Source of the DNA: Phytoseiulus persimilis
Lineage: Eukaryota; Arthropoda; Arachnida; Mesostigmata; Phytoseiidae
Length of the DNA: 64,000 bases
Assembly: GCA_037576195.1 (NCBI GenBank)
Contig: CM075102.1
Span: 9,052,001 to 9,116,000 of the forward strand
Direction: 5' to 3'
Part shown: positions 12,312 through 24,600 of the stretch, piece after piece
Position numbering within the stretch: position 1 is the stretch's first letter
Layout of the letters: each line of letters opens with the position of its first letter
Notes under the pieces: generated by a model
The model's input: only the letters and a program-made list of their open reading frames with translations
Databases searched by the model: none
Told to the model about the DNA's origin: nothing
Position numbers and translations under genes: made by a program

Positions 12312-15300
12312 CACATCGATTCGACCGAGAAATTCGCTTTGCGGGTCCCATCTGACTTCGAAGAGCTTCACCGTATCAAGTCGTGAGTACAAAAGTTTCT
12401 CCCTCGAAGAGTATAATCTGTGGATTGACGCTTGGGCTCAATCGGGCGCCGAGCAGCGTTCTTCTCGGCTCGATTCGGAGGACTTCGGAGGTTTTGGAGA
12501 TCAAAGTGGATGTTGGAGCTCCGGAATATGCGGTGGAGTATCTAGTCGCGGAAATTCGTTTGCCGTTCAATTCTCTCGTATGGAGAACATTTTTCCACCA
12601 TTCCCGTTTTCCACGTTGTGGTCGCCATGTTTGAGAGAACTTCATACCCGTAGGACCTCACGTTCAAATCCTCGATCTGTTCAGGCGCGACACTTTGACG
12701 AGGTTGATTATTCGCAACGAATTTCTAAACATTCTGTTGGGTGCGTTGAGACCTCATGCATGCTGTCGGACGGCACGACAACCAGTCCATGTGTCGGACG
12801 CCTATAGTAAGCAGAAGCGAGAATCTTGCTCTAGTCTGAGCTGAAAGACTGATTATTTCTGATTTGATCGGACGAATCATTCACTCCGACCGGTACACGA
12901 GAAGTGACTCGTCGATCTGAAGGCGAACTCCGGACGCAATGTCACGGAAAATCTCTGATTGCGCCCTTTCCTGCGATGTTTTGCTTGGAACCCGAAGAAA
13001 ATAATTGAATCACGGCGATCGACCTCCCGATCCTTGGACGCACTTTCCCTGACATCCCGTTGAGGGCGATTCGGTGAGGTCTGCGATGGCTTTGGGAATT
13101 CTGCTGTTAGGCGGCTAATGGATCGTTTTTTCAAAGTCTGTGAAACGTTCTCGTTGACTACCTCTGCGACCTGCTCCCCGCCGGAAAAACAAAACGTCAA
13201 TTCTAGCAGCTGTGTTCCCCTTAACTGTACAACCCATGGTAAGAAGCGGAAAATCTCGTCGGAGCTACCGCAGGCCTTGCAGATCCCTGTTCGAGGTCGG
13301 ATCGCTCCTCCGCTTTGCTGTGCTTCGGACGATTTCGTTTTTGAAATTTCTGCCGAGGTATCACTCAGCTTGAGATGTCCGTCGGAGATCGGCCCACCCA
13401 TCGTAAATGCAGGACTTGATGAACGATTGAGCCTGCTCATTCGATTATAGAACCGACGACCAAGGAGGCTCTGCAAACAGAGGAAAACTCCTGCTGCTCG
13501 AACAATTTCCAAGTCGGCGCAACCATCAGAGAGGTGTCTTGTTGGACTTGAATCACGACGCCGAACCCTCGGGAGATAAATTCCATCGAAGAGAGAGGAT
13601 CAAGGGAGACGACGAGGAAATGGAACAAAGAACCCCCCAAAGCAGATTCGGGAGAGTAGCGTGGAGACACGAGACCTCGAGATCAATCCTAGGCGGAATC
13701 AGGAGCACATGCCCAAGTTGCCGATGTTTCCCAGGTCCGAAAACGGCCGACGAGAGACTTTGTCGCGAAAAAAAGTGGTCGTCGCAGACGGAGCACGCGG
13801 AAGCTTTGATTCAACATCGCTACAGTGAATGTTGTCCCAGACGTCGTGTTTGGGCTGATCCTGTGAGTTGCACGTAAAAAGTAGAACTCGGCATCCCTAA
13901 TGAGAATAAGCGTCGTCGTTATTCGGCGGCAATGAGCAGAGGTGTAAGCGAATTATCTGGCCGTCGGAGTGTGTACGGCTCGCCGTAAATTCCGCTAATG
14001 TCTGACAAACGGTACGACGACCGGGATTTCCGATGAGGCAGCTCGAACGGATAAAACTGAGCGGAGGCAGAATCTCACAACAGCCCGGACAGAACGTCGA
14101 ACTTCTTCTGATCCTACGTAACGCCGCTTTGGTTGTTGTACGGGGTGTGGTTTTGTGTACGTTGTCCGGCGCCGACCGATTGCGGGGCGTGCATAACATA
14201 TGCATACATATGAGCAAGGTGCACCGTTCGCGGAATTTTCAGTGGTTACCCATTCGCATCGGCCGCAGAGCTGTTCCCGCTTCAAAGAACAAGCAGCAGG
14301 CGCTCTTTTCGGTTCGATAAAACGCCAAGAAAACGTCGATTGTTGCGATCGGAGTGGGTTCAGAGGACGACATCCATCGGTTGGCTCGACTCCGCAGTCG
14401 GGTAACCACAATAAATGAAGAAAAACCTCGATCTCGGACTGCAGATGAACCCTCGGAAGTGTCGCCGCGGAATTTTGTTCTCGCTGATACCAGATTATAT
14501 GCGGGACGTCCGGGAGACAAGAAACGTGCAAGAGCGGAACGTTTCTCGGAAAATGTATCTGCTAATCGTCTCACTAGAAGAAGCTCGTTGAGTTACCTCG
14601 ACCAAACGGAATCCTCGCCGCAGGATGAAACGGGGAACTGGAGCGAATACCTTGCGTTGAATTCTGCACGAAGAAGAGGGGAGAACCGAGTGAGCGATAA
14701 TTAAAAACGGCCTCGAGCTTGAATATCGAGAAACTTTCGGGATCCCGGACAGAATCCCGACATTGGTTTCGTTCGCGCTCTTTGTGTCCCACGGGTGTCT
14801 CTCCATCACTACCTTTTGGGCTGGCCGTTCCGACGACTTGACTTGGGAGTGCTGCCATTTTTTTTCCAACCCTCGACACAAGGTTCAAACCCTTGCCAAG
14901 AACAAAGGACCGACGAATCTTTTGTCGATCTCGTTGATTGCGGTGCGCGGCGGCTCCAGTTTCGGAGTTCCTCAATCCTTGATGGTACCCGCCTAACCGT
15001 ATGTGAGGCTTGTAGTTCGTCGATTGAGGCCAAGTGTGTGCAACAAGCCTGAATAGCTCACTAGAGCTCGCATCTTGGCTAAGAAGGGCGGCATTCGACG
15101 TCAGTGGCCTCGTTACCGTCGTCGTCATAATTCCGTCAGAAGCTAGAAAAAAAAAACAAGAAAAATTAGATGTGATTAACGACGAGGTATTCTGATCGAG
15201 TCGCTTGGATGGAGCGCAGCGAGTACACACGATAAAGTTCGCCGACCGTGAGTCGCGACTCGCGACCAATAACCTGTTTCGCCGAGCCGCTCCACTTCTT

Positions 15301-18300
15301 ATTCCCGCTCCTATTTTTTCTCCTCATCTCCATCGAAACGGTGCCCCGTTCTCAAGGCGAGCACATCTATCGTCAGACACAAGCAGCCCACCCCAAGAAT
15401 TTGTTTGGCGACCGAGACAACGACGTAGTACACTGCGAATGATCATGAAGTCGAGGCAGTTCCTTGATGTTGTTTGACGAGCATACATCGCTCCAAGCAT
15501 TAGGGGCAAAGAGGAGAGTCTAGTGTTTTCAGAAACTTTTGGCTAGCAATGTGTTCCCATGCAAGGCACATTCCATCAGGACCCTGGCTTAGTTTCCCAG
15601 GTGGAGCTCGTCTAGAAGCTGTTCTGTTCAACAGCACGATTGCTGCTCGTGAAAGTTGGGCTTGCGCCCGCCATCTTGGATGCAGCCTTTACGTCCTGGA
15701 GCCCCGATCCTGGGTTTTCTCTTGACATACGACTTCTTAGCCCGGTGTTTCGACCCGCCTCCCGCTTTTCACATCCATTCAGCTCAGCTCCGGGAGTTTC
15801 GCGGTGCAAGTCATGTACGACGAGATACTGACACGCTCCATACACCAGCTGCATGAACGTTCTCGATTCTGACCTCGATGAGCGACGCTTAGGCCATCCC
15901 CCTGCTACGGATCGGCGGGTCGATTTTTCAGCTCGAATCATGTCGGAGTAGCTGGACGGAGTTTCTCTTGTACGATAGTGAGCCCACATTTCTCAGTTTC
16001 GATTCGACGACACAAGACTCGGCCGGCGGGAACCGATGATATGCTTTGTGACAGCATTGTCACTTGCAGCATTAGAGAACCCTGACGGAGGTCGGAAGTA
16101 CGGGAATATATGCGCGTGAATCGTGGCGATTCTCCATCACCGATGATTCTGCGAGTTGTAATCCCACCGGACGAATTCTATCAGTGGGACAGTTCGAGGA
16201 TCCTCGCTAGATGGAACTTCGATTCAGTCCATCGACAGCAATACTCGCGAGCCGTTGACAACGGCCGCATGTTTTGACGACGCTTCGAGCTGTCCGCGCC
16301 GGCGAAGTAGGACTCTCCCGAGCCCGCACGGAAACCTTGGTTGGCGTTCAGCTTGACTGAAGACCTGAATACCGGGAACCGCAGCTAGGCCCCGCATCCT
16401 CAACGATGCCTGTTACTAACGAACCCGTTCCACCAATACGAACAATGTTCCTCACTTGAAGAAGCTTAGTCCGTCCTCGATGGCATCTCTCTTCTGTTGC
16501 GAATGAACTCGGAGCAGTGCTCGAGAAGACTCTCGTGCGCTTCAATGATGTCGCACGACTTCTGCAAGCAACGGTTCGGATGACACGATGACAGCACTAT
16601 CGCTCAGCGGGCGATTCCGTCTCGAACGCCCGCTTGGCAGAAACAGCCCCACAGTTGGAACTGCCCGGGGCGATATTTCCGTCAGGACTACCTTGTATGC
16701 GTGAACACGCGCCTCATTCCCACAAATGTGTTCTCCCCCGACAGAACGAATTCCGAGATAAATTCTCCGAAAACGTAAAGAGTGTCCGTATTCCCTAGTT
16801 TTTCTCCGGGACAGCGGGAAGGAGGGTTTTTTCATGTTCCGCGCTTTCTCGTTGGGTCTCGTTCAGTAGAGCGAGGAGAGTCCCGCCCGACGTTCCGACA
16901 AAGGAAAAGATAGGCGACGGAAAGCGACGCGACCTCGATTCCAGGAGGCGGCCTCGATTTCGGAATAGAGCTCGAAAAAGGTAATGCCATCGAATCTGGG
17001 CGGTTGTGACCTCAACGATTCGCTTTTCGCCGGCGATCCGAAACTTGCAGCGGAGCGCTCTCGGCCGACGAGTCGCGGGATAATCCTGGTCGTCTGTGGC
17101 TGGCTTACGAGTCGATGCCAGTGGCCACATAAGTCGTTGAATATGATGTTCGTCACACGTCCTCTGACTCGCCCTCGCTCTGATAGAGCCGACCCGGAGC
17201 AGGCCGGAGGATTTCCGTTGGAATTCACAATTTAGTCTCCTAATTTCGATGTCGCGATGGCGTTCGCGGCGGGCGAGCGGAAGGGGTTCTCGTGGCGACA
17301 ATCGCAGTGTCGATGACGGTGCCCCCGGCTGCGTCCGACTGGAATGCACGATTCATTGTTACGCACTAAGCCGGATAATGAGACGATGCGTTCGATATGT
17401 CCGTATCCGCGCGTCCCCCACATATGACCGCTCAGACAGTGTGTACTGTTCCCTGCGAGCACAACCCGAACTCCGACGTATTGTGCCCGTTCGTTACGGG
17501 CTTCTGATGAGCTCTCCAACTCGACCGGTGCGACCGATGCAACACCTGATGACTCCCTTGGCATCCCTTCAGACGTCCGCGCCGTATGAAGCCGTGAGTG
17601 TTCAACGCCACTCCGGGTTCGGAAAGAGACAAAAGCCCTGCGGGCCTTCTTATATTGAGGGCGGCGTTGCTATATATCATTCCCCAGCTCCAAGTTTGAA
17701 AGCTCACACTTTGTATTAGTATGGGATTCAATATCGGAACAGCTCCTCTCGCAGGCGCTGTGAGTCGTCGGCAACGAGTCCGGCGGCAGCAGCAGCTCGA
17801 CGACGGCGACACCAGCAGCGGCGGCAGTGGTAGCGATGACGACAACTTGCCCGCGCACACATTGAGCGCGCGCGTTCAGTGGACACACGGAACTTGCAAC
17901 TTTGGCCCGGGGACCTCGTCGCTCATGACTTCTTGCTCGTCCGGCAGACGAATACACAAACGGTCTGGAACATGTTCAAGAACAAATTCAATTCTGAATT
18001 CCCCGAGAAACTTCACTGCGACCCAGCCCACGCAGGATGGCCCACCGGTGAATCGCCGAGGGCGAAATTTCTGGCAGTTCATATATTGGAAACGAGCATC
18101 CAATAAGGCGACATTTATCATGACTGAACCAACGCTTCTCCCAGGGTACTTCATTCAAGTCGGATGGTCAGCTTCCAGCAATCGACTCCATCTGCCGTGT
18201 CTCTTCTTCTTTGGAATATTCGGCATGAATAACCGCGAGCCGCACTGCAATGACTCGTTCCTCCAAACCTGGGAGCGGAACTTGCGGGTGGCTCGGCCGA

Positions 18301-19987
18301 GTGGGATGAGCTTCTCCATTTGAGACATGAACGAAACGCCAGACACAATTAGATTGGTGTATGTGGAATTTCCCAGCATAATTTTCAAAGAACTCACATT
18401 CTCTCCGATGTTGCGAAACGTCGTCAAGCTGGACCGTTTCAGCTCGACCCGGTCCCTGGAAAATTGGCCAAATCGATTCTGATCACGTCCCGCAAAGGGG
18501 GAGGGGGTTCTCGTTTTGGGAAAACGTGTTCGTGTGGGACATACTCATGCTCTGAGGTCGGAAGCAAAGGTCTCTTCTTGAGGTCAGACGGCAAGGTCTC
18601 CTCGGTGGTGACGCACGACAGTCTCAACGCCGAAGAGAAGTCGCTGTCTTGGAGCTGGCGGCAGCTCCGGCTCCTCTGTTCCTGGAGGAACCGTGTCTTG
18701 ACATTCCTCAGCACCGCCTCCTTGGAAGCGTCTTCCGAACAGAGCGTGACGATGCCCAGCTCGCGCGTGCGGTTTCGGCGGAGCATTGGACGAAAGATCA
18801 GTTCTTCGGAACGCCTGAGGTTCCTTTGCAACATCCGCCCAGGAAGTGGATTATTCTCGCGCAGTCCGACCTCGAAGGGATGCTGCAGTGCCGGATGCCG
18901 TTGAGTTCTTGGTGTGGGGTCCGCGTGTGTGTGTGGGGGGGGGGGGGGCGAATGGGGATCCCCCAGGCTGTCTGCTTTCGGTCAGTTGGTTCTAGGCTTT
19001 GGGGGGCTTGGTTCGATGAGATGAGGAACTCCCCTGAAATGCGAGTTCCGCATGGAGAACCATTTTAGTCTATTCGACGCGGGACTATACTTCCGACACC
19101 AGGATGAATGACGAGCCTTCACAACGCGCTCGCTCGGAGGGGAAGCCGGAGCTGCAACAAGAGCAACACTTCGGAGCAATGTTTACCGCATTTGTAGAAT
19201 CGTAGGAATTCCGTGGAGGTGTCCGTTGCCTCGCTCCAACGAGATGGGATTTCCCTAGAAGATCGCGGAGAAAGCCGGATGAGGTCGCCGTTCCCCGAAT
19301 TCTCTCCGGGACTATGTGCATTCCGAACTTGTCCGTGATGTTGACATCACCGAACTTCTGAACACACTTTGAGATTATATCCAGATTTCCAATGTGAACC
19401 GAAGCCTGGAAGGTCGGGTCGTTCGAAAGCCTTCACCGAGCGCTCACGGGCAACGCGTCTGGGAATGTTCGAAGCTGTCTGTCTCTCCGACCCAGTACTC
19501 GCTCCGTCGAGCTTTTCGCAGACTTCCGCGAGGGGATGCCAGCTGCTCGGGATTCAGCAGGAACGAGGAATCGACGACTTTTCAGATGATATCACGTGTT
19601 CGTTTCCGCAACTGAGCCTGCCTCCATCGCAGGCGAACAGACATGCGTGATGGCGGTCTGACACTTAACACACCCGGGGCTTCATCGAGCCTTGAGGTCG
19701 AAGCGTGAGCCTGGCTCTCTGCGACCGACGCTCTCACTCCGAGACTGCTTCGCATCGCTCTTCGGACATGTGCTGCGGTTCCCAAATTTCCGGCGCCTGA
19801 CCTCCGCGATTCGGTTCTCGGTAAAGCTCTCCCTGGAGGGTCGACGGGAGCCGGAGAGAATTAATAATCTAGCTGAGACAGTGGGATAGCGATTCGTGTC
19901 AGCAGTTCTGCGAACAAGCCAACGGATTCAGTCGAATACGATGAAACCGAAACTTCATGAATGGCTGATTCTGTCCGCTCCCTCCAG
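12312..19987. other. No confirmed gene
   Basis: Holds several isolated donor-like sites (GTGAGT at about 12384, 13872, 15248 and 17761 on the plus strand, 18392 on the minus strand). Open frames overlap at 17.2-18.9 kb. None could be linked into a phase-consistent multi-exon gene with a recognisable product. Confidence 0.4.
18926..18948 (+). repeat. GT run followed by 14 consecutive G
   Basis: GTGTGTGTGT followed by a homopolymer of 14 G (18935-18948). Simple sequence, prone to length error in assembly and able to form G-rich structures. Confidence 0.9.
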
Positions 19988-20826
19988 ATGCTTCCTCGAG
20001 TTTTGTTTCTTCTCGTGTCCCTCGTGGCGATGAAAGTCGGCGCCGAAGATCGAGCTCTGCCATCACCAAACTTCCTCATCAGCCCACAGTGGCAACAGGT
20101 ATGTCACGAACGCACGCTTCTACGTATTCTGTAGAGATCGAAGTTCTCCAGGGCCGCCGTAGCTCGACGCTGGAACGAAATCGATCGAAAAAAACATGAT
20201 TCGGTCAAAATATCATGAGCCTAGGAAATTCTCCTCTGCGTCACGTTTAGATCACAACATCCTCTCGATCGGATTCTAGTCTGAGCTGGAGGGTCAGAAA
20301 TACTTCGATGAGCCCTGGACGCCCACGCGGCAGAACGTTTCTCTTGGAATGAAATCGATTCCGATGGATAAATCCGTCACAGCGTCCCGAGCTTTCATCA
20401 AACGCTCCACTTCCCTTCGGATAGAGAAGGGGGAGCTAAAGCCGCGAGTTCGAATCAGAGGTTCCTCTCACTGTTCCGGCGACGCAGCCCGGTATTCCCG
20501 AATCCCTCCCACACCAATGGAAACATCGAGGACTCGAACGAGGAAGAGATGATCCATTACGCACCGTCTCAAACGCTCAATTTTTCCAGTTGCTGCAGGC
20601 GCGATCGCGCTGGCCCGACGCCCGCTCGGACTTGAGCGATGATTATTCCGACTCGGCACAGGCTGCACCTCGACGATTTCTCCGGGCGACCGACCTACTG
20701 AAGGCTCTATCCGACAAGCGCAACTTCATCACGCAGATCCGACAGACCCGCTTCAAGGATTCTGCCTACTCGCCCGCGCTAACCCCTAGCGGCCGCCCCT
20801 ATGGAACGCCACTCAGATGGGGTTAA
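19988..20826 (+). CDS. Candidate secreted, amidated neuropeptide-like precursor (two exons)
   Basis: Inferred join(19988..20098, 20590..20826), about 115 aa. Exon 1 encodes a textbook signal peptide (MLPRVLFLLVSLVAMKVGA) followed by EDRALPSPNFLISPQWQQ and ends at a CAG/GTATGT donor in phase 0. Exon 2 follows a TTTTTCCAG acceptor, also phase 0, and stays open for 78 codons. It contains an acidic spacer, an Arg-Arg site, the peptide FLRATDLLKALSD, a Lys-Arg site, and then a 34-residue C-terminal peptide ending PYGTPLRWG-stop. A terminal Gly before the stop is the usual amide donor, predicting an LRW-amide. A possible earlier start lies at ATG 19961, but a pyrimidine tract plus CAG just before 19988 suggests an acceptor there. 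I do not recognise the peptide family. An extra exon between 20280 and 20530 is possible. AATAAA follows at 21647. Confidence 0.45.
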
Positions 20827-20861
20827 CTCGGGACACTGTCTCACAAACAGCGAAGTTTTCC

Positions 20862-20890
20862 ATCAGCAGCAACAACAACAGCAGCATCAA
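20862..20890 (+). repeat. CAG/CAA-rich tract
   Basis: Short run of CAG and CAA triplets just downstream of the candidate peptide gene stop. In one frame it would read as seven Gln residues, but no supported gene uses that frame, so it is treated as untranslated simple sequence. Confidence 0.6.
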
Positions 20891-21646
20891 AAAGAGACAA
20901 CACCAAAAACAGCTCGAACAGGCAAATCTGGCACCAGGAACCGCAATTTAGCGACTTCTGTAGCGAACTTAGTTAAGAATGAGCGTGCATTCGTTCCGCC
21001 GTGCGAGGCACGGACAGTGTCCCTATGAGCTGAGATAGGGCCGAGACTCTCCAATCGACATCGGCACGAAGCTGACTCGTGGCATCAAACTCGTCTGCTC
21101 ATCACTCTATCCACAACCTACCTATAACTTATTCACCCACTACCTGACAGCCAAACAAACATTCGAACACGACTCCGGTTTCAACTGTCCATTGAAAGCG
21201 TCTGTCTATCCGTTGCTGATAACGTCGCCTGATTTGCGTAGCTCTCCCTTAGCGTTCGGAGGGTGGTCTAGAGCGACGCTGTGGGAACTCCGTCGGAACG
21301 AGGAGGAGATGCTGTTATCATACCTCCTGACAGCCCGACAGCTCAGACCACCATTCACTCGGAATCCAGTCTTTAGATAGTTTTCGAGCGAACAAACGAA
21401 GGTTGCGGCATCGGTGCAGGTGATCGGTCGATCGAAGTCTTATCTTGACGACGCTGCCGCAGGAGAAGCCCTCCACATCCTTGAACTGAAGCGCAGTTTG
21501 TTCGAATGATGACAGAGTATTCACGGAAATCTCATTATCGTAGATTTTAGAACGCGTCGTCGCTCGGGAACGAGCACCGGATCCATGAAGGCGAACCCAT
21601 GCGGAATGAGGCTGAGAAAGGAAATGCGGAAATGATGGTTACTCTC

Positions 21647-21652
21647 AATAAA
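21647..21652 (+). terminator. Candidate polyadenylation signal for the 20 kb peptide gene
   Basis: AATAAA on the plus strand 821 nt after the candidate stop codon. The intervening sequence has a CAG/CAA-rich patch (about 20862-20890) and no obvious coding sequence, consistent with a 3' UTR. Confidence 0.35.
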
Positions 21653-24600
21653 GCATATTATTGTCTGCCGTTATGCGGAGCGCCGTCTTTCATTGGCTTT
21701 TTACTGAAGGCTAAGCTTCGAGTCCTCCGTCATCTTCTCCGGGGTGATTTCCTTGTGATTCCTGTATGCACGTCTTCCCAATCGCGCGAGCCCTGGATCG
21801 CGCTTTGCTCCCCAGGAGTCGCGGAGCGTTTCTCGAAGAGCTTCGTCTCACTCTTCCAGAACCGAGGAACGGGCTTCCAATGTTCCAAATGCGGGAGCTG
21901 CGCGATTATTCATCTATCGCCTCGAGTCCCACTCCGGAATTCAAGGAAGGGATTGCAGGAGATCATGAGCAAAACTTGGAATCCTTGAGGTTGGGAACAT
22001 TTGTTGTTGGGACTTCGAGATATTGGTCGGATTCATGAGGAGAAAACCTTTTGGACATGCGTGACTCCTCCAGGTTCAGGACCGGGTCCGCAGATAGCGC
22101 CTGAGAACCGTAGTACTCTGTGACGTGCGCGACCGGAAAATCGAAACAATAACGAGCAATAGGGGTCCGTTTCGCGCGACGAACGTCAATACTTCCAAAG
22201 CAAGGGCTTCGGGAGAGGGAGAGGAACAAAGTCCGCCCATACTAGATTTACGACAGAGAAAAATAGCCGGCGTCCTCATCAAACTCATAACGAGCAAATG
22301 GGATCAGCTTTCTCTCATTTTCCGCGAACTTGAGTCGTCGGCGGGCATCCAATCGCTGTGGCGTTCAGTCTCAGCCTCAGAGTCTGGCGTTTTCGACGAG
22401 GAAAGACGCAGAAATTCACATTTCGCGAATATCTCGAAGGAACTCCAGAGAGTTCTGTTTAATCCCCCCTGATAGCAGATCCGAGCTTGAGCCAAATGAC
22501 GATTCTTGCCGAGATATTCCTGTTTTCGAACGGGGCGTCAGTGGTGAGCCCCTGCTGAAGACGAAGCCGGCGTAGTTGCTTGGATCTTTACTCACAGGAA
22601 CAAGCCGAGCGAGCGAATATCGCCGCGAGCTGGTCTCAACCCAACTCGCGGTTCTTTTCTCCGAATGCGAACGTATGGCAACATGCAGAGCTGTTCGCAG
22701 ACTCCCTATTCACGCAATGGGCCATGAAAGTCTCGATAAGGCCTCGGTTTTAACCAGACGCAGAGAAAGTTTGGCCGTTCCTTACGATGCATACACCGCG
22801 GAGATCCTCGGTTTCGGAAAACCTCTCTAGTTCTCGTCTTCTTCTGCTGCACTCTTCGCTCGCATTTTTCTACGTATATTCGACGTCCCTCACTTCAATC
22901 TCCATCATACTCGACAGTACTGCATGGCAGCTCTCACAAATGGACTTTCCATGCTGAATCGGAAGGTTCGCCGCGTCCGGAACATCGGCCTTCCACAAGG
23001 GCAAGTTGCTGTAAGAACCGAGTCGCGCGTTGTCGTGACGCACTCTAGGCCAGAGTGGAGACTCTCCAGTGGAGTAGGTCGAATAATTCACTTTCAGTGA
23101 TACGTGATGCGGGGTCTCAACACGAAACCCTGCTCGTGACTGCAGGAGTTGGTTGCAGACACTCGACCAACAGCGGCGGTATTTTCTGCTGAGCCGGACG
23201 CAATCACTGTCGGAAACCGCCGCGGACGCTCTTTCGTGAGTCATCGATGGATCCGCTAGCTCCACACGTGCCGATTGAGTCCTCGAATGAGGCCTTCCGA
23301 GACGCGCCGGCCACCCGAGAGCAGTTTTCGCCCGAGTAATAATTGGCCTCGTTGTTTGGTTGCAGTGTGTGGGGAACGCTGTCATATCCGATCTCAACGA
23401 TCCGTGTGGAAGTGCTTTCAAAGACTATTTGCGCACAGTTCCTCAAACGATGTCTTCGGATGAGCGACATCGGCAGCCGCAGAGGGAAGCTCGGAGGACC
23501 AGCGTTTAGCCGTCCGGGAAACAGGTTTAATTCCAGTGGGGGAGAAATGTATTTACTACAAAGAAGAGCTCTTGAGGATTCGGAACAAGTCGTTTCTTGT
23601 GCGAGGGAGCGAAGAACAATGAGATTCGTTCCCAAGGGGAACCGAGTGAATTGTCATCATGAACTGCTGACTTGAAACAGACGAACAACCTTACGCCGGC
23701 AGTTGACTCGAAGTGCAGGTTCTGCGCGAAACGTCGAGGATCAAATCCACCCGCTCCGAAAAGCTCAGCTTGGACGGTACCGAGCCAGAAGAAATGTTCA
23801 CCAGCGAGCCATCACCATTGTTGAGGCTCTTTTCGAGAAGTCTCCTGTCATCATGGACCTCGTGGGAAACGGAAAGTCCCCGCGAGACTTCAGGGTTCAA
23901 GCACGGAGAATGATTCCGTATGATGAACCCGAAAATGATGATAGAGAAATCGTTCCGGGGTGATTTATCATACCAAATACACCCACGGAGTTCACACACT
24001 CGGTGAGGGTCTTTTTGTTTGACTTCTTGAATTCCGGCTGAAGCTCAAATAAAAATTAGTGACGAGGTTACCCAACTCTATTAGGGAGAGCTCTCTTGTG
24101 TTGGAAGTCGCCGGTTCCTTGAAGTTCCTCGCTGACCTTGATGATGTCTCGAAAGGGACGAGGGACGGCTTTTTCGGGAAGGGAGAACGTAAAACGTCGA
24201 GACACGAAACGTTCGGATCTGATCAGCGATTCGGATTTTTAGCGGAGAAAAACCGTCTCGTGGTTTGTCCCCGCTAATTTAACGCAGATCCGTATTTATT
24301 TCCGTCTGTATCAACACTCCTTCGGCAAGTTGGAGGTTACCGGCAGCTAGACCAATTCCGAACAGACGAATCGGGTCACCGTTCCATTTAAGGCTCTCTA
24401 TGATTTGAATCCAAACTCGATCGAATCCCGTCCAAGAAAGATTACATCAATAGGTCGTCGTGATCTTATAGCTGCTTGTGAAAAGCCGAACCGACCCCCG
24501 CAGATTTCTACGCCTCCAAATCGATGGTGTCACTGTATCAACGACAAGGATACTATCCAGACCATTCAGTTTTGAAACAGTTGCATCGGATAGTTCTCAG

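Noticed and set aside
14574-15269. 231-codon minus-strand ORF
   Set aside because: No start context, hydrophobic pattern or domain; length is within chance for this composition given the number of frames scanned.
17721-17759. MGFNIGTAPLAGA followed by GTGAGT
   Set aside because: It looks like a start exon, but no in-phase acceptor with a plausible second exon was found, and several frames are open here.
20280-20560. Possible extra exon inside the intron of the 20 kb peptide candidate (SELEGQKYFDEPW...)
   Set aside because: It has an acceptor-like TCTAG, but the frame meets a stop and no good donor precedes it. The direct 20098-to-20590 join already fits in phase.
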